From assembly GCA_046350375.1 (NCBI GenBank), contig JAXMAO010000009.1, forward strand, positions 92,301 to 156,300: a DNA stretch of 64,000 bases, in the 5' to 3' direction. Shown one piece after another: positions 1-7,799 of this stretch; position 1 is the first letter of the stretch; each line of letters starts with the position of its first letter. This DNA is from JAXMAO01 sp046350375. Lineage in GTDB: Bacteria; Planctomycetota; Phycisphaerae; UBA1845; UTPLA1. Under the pieces are notes generated by a model. That model had not been told where the DNA came from. It saw only the letters and a list, made by a program, of their open reading frames with translations, and made no database searches. Both the position numbers and the translations under genes were made by a program.

Positions 1-2199
1 GCAGACGGTCTTCCAGATGCGCACGTCGACCGACTCCGGCGGCTCGGCATAGCTGGTGCCCTCGTGGCAGGCCGTGCACTGCGACGGCCCGTAGGGCAGC
101 GCGGGCAGCTCGGCGGTCGAGAAGTCGATGACGTTGTTGCCGAACCCGACCAGGTCATACTTGCCGCCGTTCAGCACGACCGACAGCCCGCGGGCCGCGT
201 GGATCTTGTGGATCATCACCTTGAAGTCGATCGTGTCGTTGGTCGCATCCTGCGTCTGGCCCATGGCGGGCGTCGGCTTGTCCTCGGCGCCGGCGGCGTG
301 ACAGAGCACGCACTCCTGCACGCCCTTGCGGCCGTTGCCGTGGAAGCGCAGATCGCCGTGGCACGAGTTGCACTTGTCGTCAGACACGTAACCCGGATAG
401 CCGCTGGCCGTGCCGGCCGACCCGATGCGGACGTTCGCCAGCGCCGGCGCCGACGTCTCGCGATAGGTGATGCTGTCGACTGTGAACTGCCGCGCGGCAT
501 AAATGGTCAGCGTGTAGCTCCCGTTCTTGACCGCCTGCCCGAACAGCTCGCCGCACCCGTCGCCGTAAACGAAGTTGGTCGAGTTGTTGAACGGCGCGGG
601 GTAGGTGGATGGCAGGGCATCCGGGCAGACGTAGGTGAACGGCCCGGTTCCGGACGTCGGCACTCCGCCATTGCCCTTGACCGTCAGCGTCGACGAGCTC
701 GGGTTGAGCGGGATCAGTCGCTGATAGTTCTCGACCGGGCCGGACATCACGAACGCAAGCGTCGACACGTCGGTCAGGTTGATCGGCGCGTCGTTTCGAT
801 CGAGCACGTTGAACATGACCGTGACGTGGTCGCCAGCCTGGAAGAACCCGGCGCCGCTTTCGCCCGACACGCTCGAGATCACGACTTTGATGCCGTTAAT
901 GAGCGCCGGATCGGCCAGTGGCGGCAGGTGCAGCGTGCGCGGGTCGAGGGAACTGCCCTCGACGTGGCAGAGGGTGCATTGCGCGTCGGTGAACGAGTGC
1001 GGAATGCCGCCGACCTGGTTGCGATAGGTCGCGCTCGTCAGGTCGGTCTTGGTGAGCGTATGGGCGATGACCGAGGCGTGCGACTTGTTGAGGTGCGTGC
1101 CGTCGCTCCAGTTCACGTCGTCGTGGCAGCCGCCGCAGGCCGAGCGACTCGGAGCCTGGTAGTAGCGCGCTCCCTGCGAGGCGCCGTCATGGCAGACGCC
1201 GCAGTTGCGCGTCTGCTCGTTGAAGCCCGTCCCGCCGGGCATCCACGGGAACGCGACATCGGAGAAGTCGTTGACCGATTCGCCGAACCCGATGACCTGG
1301 TAGCGATAGGGGTCGGCCCCGTTCGCGGTGGCCGCGACGTTGGGCAGCTCGCGCCCGCGGTGGATCGAGTGGATCATGTTCGCGAAGTTGATCGTGCGGC
1401 CGGTGGTAGCCTTGGCCGCGTCGGCGGAGATGCGGTCTTCGGCGCCGTCGTTGTGGCACGACGTGCAGCCGGCGACGGTGAAGCGATTCGTCCCGTGCAC
1501 GGCGATCTTCGTGTGACACTGGGCACAGTTCGACTCGATCACCACCTCGTGCGCCGCGATAGCGCCGCCGCCGATCGCAAAATTGAAATAGGCGTCGCCG
1601 GCGTCGCGAACGCCCACGCCGTCGATCATGAACGTCCGCCGCGCTTCGATGCCCACGGTGTAGGTGCCGTTGCCAACCGCCTGGCCGGTGAGTTCGCCGT
1701 CGGCCGCGCCGTAGAAGGCCGAGTCATTGAGCGGCGCCGCGTAGGTGGTCGGGAAGTTGGCCGGGAAGGTGTAGGTGTACGACCCGTCGGCATGGGTGGT
1801 GATGTTGGCGACGGCGGTCTGATCCGGGATGACGCGCTGATAGTGCGACGTCGTGCCGGAGACGTGGATCGCAAAGCGATCGAGCTGCGAAACGGGGATG
1901 TCCTGCCCCGCGCGCGTGCGGACGCGGAACTGGACGTTGAACGGCTGGCCGGTCGCCACCGCGCCGCCGTTGTTGACGCCCTGAATCGTCACGACCGTGC
2001 CCGGCAGATCGAGGGCCGAGCTGAGCCCCGGCAGGCCTTGCGGCCCCGTTGGCCCGGTTGGCCCCGTTGGACCCGCGGGCCCCTGCGGCCCGGTCGGCCC
2101 CTGCGGCCCCGGAATCTGGCATGCCAGTGGCATCGCGAGGACCACAATGGCCAGGATCCCCAAGGTCAGTCGGACGGTCGAACGAACTTCAGCTGTCAT
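1..2199 (-). CDS. OmcA/MtrC-like surface decaheme cytochrome c with collagen-like stalk (partial)
   Basis: Outer-surface multiheme cytochrome, probably delivering electrons to an extracellular acceptor. The 3' end runs off the left edge; 733 codons are visible. The ATG at 2199 follows a GGGAGG ribosome site. The N-terminus is a signal peptide ending LAMPLAC, possibly a weak lipobox. Directly after it come nine Gly-X-Y triplets (GPQGPTGPQGPAGPT...). Then a beta-rich module and five CXXCH motifs (CAQCH, CTSCH, CGVCH, CGGCH, CTLCH), a second beta module starting near 900, and CNSCH, CVLCH and CTACH before the edge. A beta module followed by a pentaheme module, repeated twice, is the known layout of OmcA/MtrC decaheme proteins, so two more hemes are expected beyond the edge. 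It is the last gene of the cytochrome locus and has its own 5' region with a candidate sigma-54 promoter. No porin partner (MtrB type) is seen in the window. Confidence 0.85.
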   Translation of the reverse strand, partial: MTAEVRSTVRLTLGILAIVVLAMPLACQIPGPQGPTGPQGPAGPTGPTGPTGPQGLPGLSSALDLPGTVVTIQGVNNGGAVATGQPFNVQFRVRTRAGQDIPVSQLDRFAIHVSGTTSHYQRVIPDQTAVANITTHADGSYTYTFPANFPTTYAAPLNDSAFYGAADGELTGQAVGNGTYTVGIEARRTFMIDGVGVRDAGDAYFNFAIGGGAIAAHEVVIESNCAQCHTKIAVHGTNRFTVAGCTSCHNDGAEDRISADAAKATTGRTINFANMIHSIHRGRELPNVAATANGADPYRYQVIGFGESVNDFSDVAFPWMPGGTGFNEQTRNCGVCHDGASQGARYYQAPSRSACGGCHDDVNWSDGTHLNKSHASVIAHTLTKTDLTSATYRNQVGGIPHSFTDAQCTLCHVEGSSLDPRTLHLPPLADPALINGIKVVISSVSGESGAGFFQAGDHVTVMFNVLDRNDAPINLTDVSTLAFVMSGPVENYQRLIPLNPSSSTLTVKGNGGVPTSGTGPFTYVCPDALPSTYPAPFNNSTNFVYGDGCGELFGQAVKNGSYTLTIYAARQFTVDSITYRETSAPALANVRIGSAGTASGYPGYVSDDKCNSCHGDLRFHGNGRKGVQECVLCHAAGAEDKPTPAMGQTQDATNDTIDFKVMIHKIHAARGLSVVLNGGKYDLVGFGNNVIDFSTAELPALPYGPSQCTACHEGTSYAEPPESVDVRIWKTVC

Positions 2200-2265
2200 G
2201 ACGAGCCTCCCGTTACTTCCGGCGTGACGACACATCTTGCGTCGGATCACGCAAGACGAACAATA

Positions 2266-2280
2266 GCAAGTCCGATGCCG
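2266..2280 (-). promoter_or_regulatory. Candidate sigma-54 promoter of the OmcA-like gene
   Basis: Minus strand reads CGGCAT-N5-TTGC followed by TATT. It keeps the GG of the -24 element and the GC of the -12 element at the spacing of the TGGCAC-N5-TTGC consensus, with two mismatches in the -24 box. The predicted start is about 55 bases before the ATG at 2199. A short inverted repeat, TTGTA-TT-TACAA, lies upstream at 2310-2321 and could be a protein-binding site. The rest of 2200-2473 shows nothing else. Confidence 0.4.
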
Positions 2281-2473
2281 AAATCCAGGAAAATTCAGCG
2301 CCGCAACATTTGTATTTACAATACCTTACAAGACTACCCCAGACTCACAGGCCGCCGATGGCTGCGCGGATTTCCGCAACTGCGTGAAATTCTTCACGGT
2401 GTCGTAATTACCCACCGGCCGCAACGGCGGATTCGGCAGCGCATGGTCCCGGGCCCGACCGACCTCCCGGCGA

Positions 2474-3751
2474 CTACGGCAGCGAGGCCTCCACCGCATC
2501 CAGCAAGGCGTCGGTCGCGATCAGCATCTGCCGCGCATAGGGCGCGTTGTGTGCGCCGTGGCTGCCGTCGCGCTCCAGGAAATCGAGGTTCAACTCGCAG
2601 GCCGACAGCCGTGTCCGGTTGGGCTCCACCAGGAACGGATGCGCGCGGGCATCGGCGATTCGCTGGCGCAGCGGCGGAATCTGGGCGTCGATCTCCGTTT
2701 GCAGCGCATTCAGAAGCGACTCGGCGACGTCGCTCGGGTGACACGGCGTGCAATTCGTGAACGCGATCTCGAACCGGTGGCCGGTGTGGTTCGGGTTGCC
2801 CGCGTCCGGGTTCGCCACGCGCGATTCGGCGCCGTGACATTTCGCACAGCCGCCCAGCGACTCGAGCCCGGCCGCGCCGTGTCCGCCCGGCAGTCCCGGC
2901 AGCAACTCCACCGCCATCGACATTCCCGCCCGGCGAGCGCCGGAGCCTTGCAGCAGGTTCTGCTGCGGCGCGTGCGGAAGCACGCCGAGCGTGAGCGTCG
3001 GATCGGCGTGGCAGCCGGTGCAGGCGCCGCTGCCGGCGACGCGGAGCTGCCTGGGCGCGTCCGAGGCGTGCGGCGCATGACACGAGGTGCAGCCGACTGA
3101 CTCGACCGGATCGTTCGAGGCGTCGGCGTCGGCAATGCTGGGCACTGGCAGCGGCGGCAGGCCGACCAGGGCGCGGGCCTCGTTCTTGCGGAGCCGCGTG
3201 GCGTAGTCGGTGGCGTGACATCGGAGGCAGTCGTCGGCGCGGTCGGGGCTGTTGCGAACGTCGTCGAGCGCCAAGGCGTGGCGCGACAACGCCCACTCGT
3301 CGAACTCGGGCCGCGCCGGGCCGGTGTGGCAGCCGGCGCAGACCACCGTGCCGGGCACGCGCACGATGTCGGCCGGGTTGCGCGTGCCGACGTGCCGCGC
3401 GCCGCTGCCGTGGCAGCTCTCGCACTGCACGCCGCCGAACTTGGGCGTGGCGACCGGCGAGACGAACCCGCCCGCACCGTAGCCAGTGGTGTGGCACGGC
3501 AGGCAGGAGGGATTGAAACTCTGACCGGCGTCGACCAGCGACTGAAGCGCGGCCGCGTGACGCGAGCCGGACCAGGCGGTGTGGATTTCGTGATGACAAC
3601 CGCGGCAGACGTCGGCGCCGACCAGTTCCGATGAGCCGCCGATTCCGCCGCCGAGAACCCCGCCGGCCGGACAGCCGCTGGAACCCGACAAAACGACCAG
3701 CCCGACGACCAGGCCGGCCACAGTGGCACAGGTTGCAAACCGCACGCGCAT
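2474..3751 (-). CDS. Exported nonaheme cytochrome c lipoprotein
   Basis: 425-residue multiheme cytochrome, c554-like in general layout, probably a periplasmic or outer-membrane-attached electron carrier. The N-terminus has a hydrophobic signal ending LSGSSGC, a plausible lipobox. Nine CXXCH motifs are present in order: CRGCH, CLPCH, CESCH, CAGCH, CLRCH, CTSCH, CTGCH, CAKCH, CTPCH. Extra histidines are scattered between them and could be distal ligands. The last 100 residues are heme-free and helical-looking (LLNALQTEIDAQIPPLRQR). The ATG at 3751 was chosen; a TTG lies directly before it and the ribosome site is weak. It lies 49 bases downstream of the redoxin-TPR gene, so co-transcription is likely. 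A true c554 would be shorter with four hemes, so only family-level naming is justified. Confidence 0.82.
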   Translation of the reverse strand: MRVRFATCATVAGLVVGLVVLSGSSGCPAGGVLGGGIGGSSELVGADVCRGCHHEIHTAWSGSRHAAALQSLVDAGQSFNPSCLPCHTTGYGAGGFVSPVATPKFGGVQCESCHGSGARHVGTRNPADIVRVPGTVVCAGCHTGPARPEFDEWALSRHALALDDVRNSPDRADDCLRCHATDYATRLRKNEARALVGLPPLPVPSIADADASNDPVESVGCTSCHAPHASDAPRQLRVAGSGACTGCHADPTLTLGVLPHAPQQNLLQGSGARRAGMSMAVELLPGLPGGHGAAGLESLGGCAKCHGAESRVANPDAGNPNHTGHRFEIAFTNCTPCHPSDVAESLLNALQTEIDAQIPPLRQRIADARAHPFLVEPNRTRLSACELNLDFLERDGSHGAHNAPYARQMLIATDALLDAVEASLP

Positions 3752-3800
3752 CAACTCTGGAGCCCGATCATTCTATGCCGCAAACCGCCCCGCGGCAGCG

Positions 3801-4856
3801 TCATTTGGCGGGCCGCGCCGGCTGACTGCTGGCTGCCGCCAGGTCCGGGACGAGCTTTTCGACCGCGGCCCGGAAGTGTTCGGCGGCCTGGGCGGCGTCG
3901 CCCTTGGCGGCATAGACCCGGCCGAGCCAGTAGTGGGTCCGCGCCGTATCGGGGTTCAGAACCAGCGATTCCTGCAGCAGCGCGGCCGCGTCGTCGAACT
4001 TGCCCTGCATGAAGCGCACGGTGCCGAGCTCGAGCTTGGCGGTTCGCTGGGCCGGGTTGCGCCGCAGCACGTCGGCGATCAGCTTCTCGGCCGTCGCCAG
4101 GTCGCCGCTGCGGGCGCGGATCCGCGCGAGCTGCAGGTAGGCGGTGTCGCAGGTCGGGTCGAGGCTGATGGCGCGGTTCAGCTCGCCAATCGCCTCCTGC
4201 GTCAGGCCGCGGGCCTCCATCAGCTCGGCCGTGCGGCAGAGCCGCGCGGCGTTGTCGGCCGGACCGGCGCCGGGCGGCTGCGTGGTGGCGATGCGGCGAC
4301 GATGCTCGTCGGCGGAGATCCGCCCGGCCAGCAGCGCCAGGTCGGCGGCGACGGCGCGGCGATATTCGAGGTCGTGCCCGGCGAGGATGTAGGCGATCTT
4401 CCCATCGCCGTCGGTCACCAGCGTCGTGGGCAGGACGATCACGCCGATGCGGCCGTAGGCGTCGCGGGCCGCATCGAGCACGACCGGGACGCGCAGGTTG
4501 CGCCGCGCGATCAGCTCGCGAAAGTAAGGCAGCTGCACGGCGTCGGTGGTGATGGCGACCGCGTGCACCTTGGCGCCGACCAGCTCGTCGAGCGCCGCCT
4601 GGAGATCGGCCAGCGCGTTCTCGGAGCTGGTCTGCTCGGCGCTGACGAAGATCCAGACGGCCGGGCCGCCGCGCCAGGCGTCGGTGTCGACCGCCAGGTT
4701 GTTGATGTCGCTGGCCTGCAATCGGCCGATGGGGTCGCCGATCTTGACGTTGCGCGGCGCGGCGCCGGCGGCGGCGGTCAGCAGCGCGACGACGCAGGCG
4801 GCGCGGTGCGCGACGGACTTCATGGGTCGAACGGGGCCGACGGACGGCGGAGTCAT
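3801..4856 (-). CDS. Exported redoxin-like TPR protein lacking active-site cysteines
   Basis: 351 residues. An N-terminal signal (the MKSVAHRAACVVALLTAAAG stretch begins at codon 12, so a start at 4823 is also possible) is followed by a thioredoxin/AhpC-like fold at about residues 35-165: VKIGDPIGRL, AVWIFVSAEQ, VVLDAARDAYGRIGVIVLPT and TLVTDGDGKIAYILAGH. Where TlpA-type proteins have CxxC it reads SAEQTSSEN, so there is no redox cysteine pair. Residues about 200-340 form TPR repeats (AIGELNRAISLDPTCDTAYL, HYWLGRVYAAKGDAAQAAEH). The ATG overlaps the stop of the upstream cytochrome (ATGA), so translation is coupled. It may be a scaffold or assembly factor for the cytochromes rather than an oxidoreductase; that role is inference. 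Confidence 0.78.
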   Translation of the reverse strand: MTPPSVGPVRPMKSVAHRAACVVALLTAAAGAAPRNVKIGDPIGRLQASDINNLAVDTDAWRGGPAVWIFVSAEQTSSENALADLQAALDELVGAKVHAVAITTDAVQLPYFRELIARRNLRVPVVLDAARDAYGRIGVIVLPTTLVTDGDGKIAYILAGHDLEYRRAVAADLALLAGRISADEHRRRIATTQPPGAGPADNAARLCRTAELMEARGLTQEAIGELNRAISLDPTCDTAYLQLARIRARSGDLATAEKLIADVLRRNPAQRTAKLELGTVRFMQGKFDDAAALLQESLVLNPDTARTHYWLGRVYAAKGDAAQAAEHFRAAVEKLVPDLAAASSQPARPAK

Positions 4857-6268
4857 GGAGCACCTCCCGTGGGTGGAACGGCGGGCCACTTGGCGGGCGA
4901 GGTCGCCGGAGGATAGCTGCGCGGCGACTTGCGGTCGTACGCGTAGGGTACGTGACAGCCCGGCGCGCACGAGCCGCCGGTCTCGGTTTTCTCGAAGCGG
5001 ATGGGCATTTCCCACTTGCCGAAGGGCACGCTGTCGCGGATGTGCTTGGCCTGGTCGCTGGCGTGGGTTTCGTGGCAGGCGCGGCAGGTGCGTCCCTTGG
5101 TGTCCTTGTTGACGTGCAGATAGTGGAGGTTGGTGTCGCCGTTGCGGAAGCCGGTGAGCGTGGTGGTCTTGGCTTCGAGCACCAGGGCGCGCTCGTGGCA
5201 CGAGAAGCACAAGGCGTAGTTCTGCTCCTTGAACGGGGCGTAGAACTCGGGCGGATACTCCTGCGTCAGCAGCCGGAAGTGATCGCCGCCGTGAATCTGG
5301 TGGCACGCGGCGCAGTTCTTCTGGGCCACCGGGCCGTGCAGGCTCTTGCCGGGCGCCAGCACGGCGCTCATGTCGGCGACCGTGCCCTGCGGCGTCTTGA
5401 TCGGCTTGTTGTGGCATTCCAGGCAGAGCGCCATCGGGTTGTTGCGCAGGATGCGCGGGAAATTGGTGGCGTGCGGTTCGTGGCAGTTGAGACACTGCCG
5501 TCCCTCGACCACCGCGCCGTGCTGCGTCTTGGCGTGCTCGACGGTCGACTTGATGTTGGCATGACAGCTCAGGCAGAGCGGCTGCGGCGCCTGGCGCAGC
5601 ATCATCTTCTCGGCCGAGGCGTGCGCGTCGTGACAGAGCAGGCAATTCTCGCCCGCCGGCTTGTGCTTCACGCTGGCGGTCTCGAGCTGCTGCTGCGTGC
5701 TGACGTGGCACTCAATGCAGAGCTGGCGCCCCTCCTTCAGCAGCAGCTTCGGATAGTTCGAGGCGTGCGGGCTGTGACAGGCGACGCAGCCGCCGGCCGC
5801 GACCGGGCCGTGCACGACGCTTTTGCCGCCGGTCACGTCCTTGTGGCACTTGACGCAGGTCGCCGCGACCGTCCCGGCGGCGAGAAAGCCGCGCGTCTGG
5901 CCGCCATGCGGCTGGTGGCAGTCGCGACACGAGCCGCTCTTGAGCGGCTGGTGGACGACCGTCCCGACGGGCGGCTCGTGGCAGAAGGTGCACAGGTCGT
6001 TCCCGGGCCGGGCGAGCGTGAACTTGTGGGCCGCCGCGTCCGACAGCGTATGACAGCCGGTGCACGAACCGGCGGCGATCGGCCCGTGCAGCACGGGAAA
6101 GCTGCGGACCTCGGCGTGGCAGCCGTTGTTGGTGCAGTTGGGCGTGGCCGAGGTCGGACGCTGGGGCTGAGACGACTGGGCCCGCGCCGCGCCGGCCGAA
6201 AGGAGCAGCAGCGCGGCGGCCGCGGCGCGCCGGGTGAATCGCGGGCACGATCGATGCAGTCGCGTCAT
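4853..6268 (-). CDS. Exported multiheme cytochrome c (13 CXXCH, doubled-CXXCH type), paralog of the next gene
   Basis: 471 residues with a cleavable signal peptide (AAAAALLLLSAGAARAQ). Thirteen CXXCH motifs run from CTGCH to CRACH. They are flanked by an N-terminal CTNNGCH (CX4CH) and a C-terminal CAPGCH (CX3CH), giving up to 15 heme sites if the wider motifs also bind heme. Recurrent HGP(V/I)AAG-x-C-xx-CHxPH blocks match the doubled CXXCH family. It aligns along its length with the protein encoded at 6265-7752: same heme order, same LTGFRNGD-N-LH-LHV segment and same (S/G)CAPGCHxPY(A/E)YDR end. The start ATG overlaps the upstream stop (ATGA) and has GGAG before it. Probably a periplasmic heme wire between the inner-membrane cytochromes and the surface protein. 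Confidence 0.88.
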   Translation of the reverse strand: MTRLHRSCPRFTRRAAAAALLLLSAGAARAQSSQPQRPTSATPNCTNNGCHAEVRSFPVLHGPIAAGSCTGCHTLSDAAAHKFTLARPGNDLCTFCHEPPVGTVVHQPLKSGSCRDCHQPHGGQTRGFLAAGTVAATCVKCHKDVTGGKSVVHGPVAAGGCVACHSPHASNYPKLLLKEGRQLCIECHVSTQQQLETASVKHKPAGENCLLCHDAHASAEKMMLRQAPQPLCLSCHANIKSTVEHAKTQHGAVVEGRQCLNCHEPHATNFPRILRNNPMALCLECHNKPIKTPQGTVADMSAVLAPGKSLHGPVAQKNCAACHQIHGGDHFRLLTQEYPPEFYAPFKEQNYALCFSCHERALVLEAKTTTLTGFRNGDTNLHYLHVNKDTKGRTCRACHETHASDQAKHIRDSVPFGKWEMPIRFEKTETGGSCAPGCHVPYAYDRKSPRSYPPATSPAKWPAVPPTGGAP

Positions 6269-7752
6269 GGAGTCTCCTTCGCGGGCCGAGTTGCGGGCGC
6301 GCCGGCGGTCTTGCCTTCGGGCTTCCACTGTACCGCGCGCACGCGGTCGTACTCGTACGGCTGGTGGCAGCCCGGCGCGCAGCCGCCGCCGGTCGCGGTC
6401 TTGCGGAAGTTGATCGGCAGCGCCCAGCCGCCGCCTTCGAACGGCACCGAGCCGGCCAGGTGCTTGGGCTGATCGCTGCCGTGGATTTCGTGGCAGGCCT
6501 TGCAGGTGCGTCCCTTCTCGACGCGCCCGACGTGCAGCGCGTGCAGGTTGACGTCGCCGTTGCGGAAGCCGGTGAGCCTGTCGGTCCGCGCTTCGGTGAC
6601 CAGCGCCTGGTCGTGACACGAGAAGCACAGAGAGTAGTTCGCCAGGTCGAAATCCTTGTAGAACGTCTCGGGGAAATATTTCTTCAGCAGCCGGCTGTTG
6701 CTCGAGCCGTGCACCGCGTGACAGGCCTGGCACTCGCCCGCCCGCACCGGCCCGTGCAGAAACGCCGACGACACCAGCCGCGTGCGCATCTCGGGAATCG
6801 TCCGCCCGTCGTAGGCCTTCTGCGGCTGGTCGTGACAGGTCAGGCAGACGTCAGGCATGGCCTGCTTGAGCAGCGCCGGCTGGGCCGACCCGTGCACGTC
6901 ATGGCAGTTCAGACACTGGGCGGCCGTGAAGACCGCGCCGTGCCGCGCCACGGCGGTGCGCGCCTTTTCGACCACGTCGGCATGACAGGCGGCGCACTGC
7001 TCGGCGCCGCTGGCGCGCAGCAGCTTCGGAAACTCGGCCGCGTGCGGCGAGTGGCAGTTCGTGCAGGCGTCGCGCACCGGCGGATGGACGACGCGCGATT
7101 GCTCGACGCGCGTCCGCATGTCGGTGTGACAGCGGAAGCAGTGCTCCGCGCCGGTGCGAATCGTCAGCGACTTGTTGTCGGCCTCGTGCGGCGCGTGGCA
7201 GAGCGTGCAGGCGCCGGCCGCGAACGGGCCGTGGCGCGACTTGCCCGTCTCGGTCGCCGGGTGACAGCGGCGGCAGTTGGCCTCGATCGTGTCGGCGGCC
7301 AGCAGGAAGCGCGTCGCCGAGCCGTGCGGCTGGTGACAGTTCAGGCAGCTCGGCCGGCCGGGTCTGGCGGCGTCCTGCTTGAGCGCGGCGTGCACGACCG
7401 GTTTGCCGGTCAGCACGACGTGGCAGAAGGTGCAGGTGGCGTCGCCGCTGCGCTTGAGCGGGAACTTGTGGCCCGGCTGCTGGTCGCCGTGACAGGCGTC
7501 GCAACTGCCGGAGACGATCGGGCCGTGAACGAAGGCGGTCGTCTTCAGCGGTGCGTGGCAGCCGGTCGTCATGCATCCGACGCCGGGCGGCACATGCTCG
7601 GGTCGCGACGCGACGACCGGCGGCGCCACCGGGGCCGAGGCGACCGCCGGCGCGGCGCCCTCTTCGGGCGGCGCGGCGTCGCCGGGCGCAGCCTTGCGGC
7701 AGCCGAGCAGCAGCAGCAGCAGCGTTGGGCCGATGGCCAACCCGCGACGCAC
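6265..7752 (-). CDS. Multiheme cytochrome c lipoprotein (13 CXXCH), tandem paralog
   Basis: 495 residues. The GTG start at 7752 is chosen because GGGAG lies eight bases before it and it yields a clean lipoprotein signal, RRGLAIGPTLLLLLLGC. A Pro/Ala-rich linker (residues 19-50) precedes the heme region. Thirteen CXXCH motifs (CDACH to CKACH) are flanked by CMTTGCH (CX4CH) and CAPGCH (CX3CH), the same pattern as the downstream neighbour with which it shares an ATGA overlap. The pair therefore arose by tandem duplication, one copy keeping a lipobox and the other a cleavable signal. The long CAG/CTG run near 7710 is only the poly-Leu coding part of the signal. Function as an electron carrier is inferred from heme density and the operon. 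Confidence 0.87.
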   Translation of the reverse strand: MRRGLAIGPTLLLLLLGCRKAAPGDAAPPEEGAAPAVASAPVAPPVVASRPEHVPPGVGCMTTGCHAPLKTTAFVHGPIVSGSCDACHGDQQPGHKFPLKRSGDATCTFCHVVLTGKPVVHAALKQDAARPGRPSCLNCHQPHGSATRFLLAADTIEANCRRCHPATETGKSRHGPFAAGACTLCHAPHEADNKSLTIRTGAEHCFRCHTDMRTRVEQSRVVHPPVRDACTNCHSPHAAEFPKLLRASGAEQCAACHADVVEKARTAVARHGAVFTAAQCLNCHDVHGSAQPALLKQAMPDVCLTCHDQPQKAYDGRTIPEMRTRLVSSAFLHGPVRAGECQACHAVHGSSNSRLLKKYFPETFYKDFDLANYSLCFSCHDQALVTEARTDRLTGFRNGDVNLHALHVGRVEKGRTCKACHEIHGSDQPKHLAGSVPFEGGGWALPINFRKTATGGGCAPGCHQPYEYDRVRAVQWKPEGKTAGAPATRPAKETP

Positions 7753-7799
7753 GCGTTGTTCTCCCGCGGCCCGGGCGCCGACGCGCCCGCGCCGCAATC

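Noticed and set aside
64..2760. 898-codon open frame on the plus strand
   Set aside because: Antisense to the OmcA-like cytochrome; low-complexity Arg/Ala/Gly/Val-rich translation typical of shadow frames in high-GC DNA, with no domain.
7700..7735. CAG/CTG triplet run considered as a microsatellite
   Set aside because: It encodes the poly-Leu core of the lipoprotein signal peptide of the cytochrome at 6265-7752.
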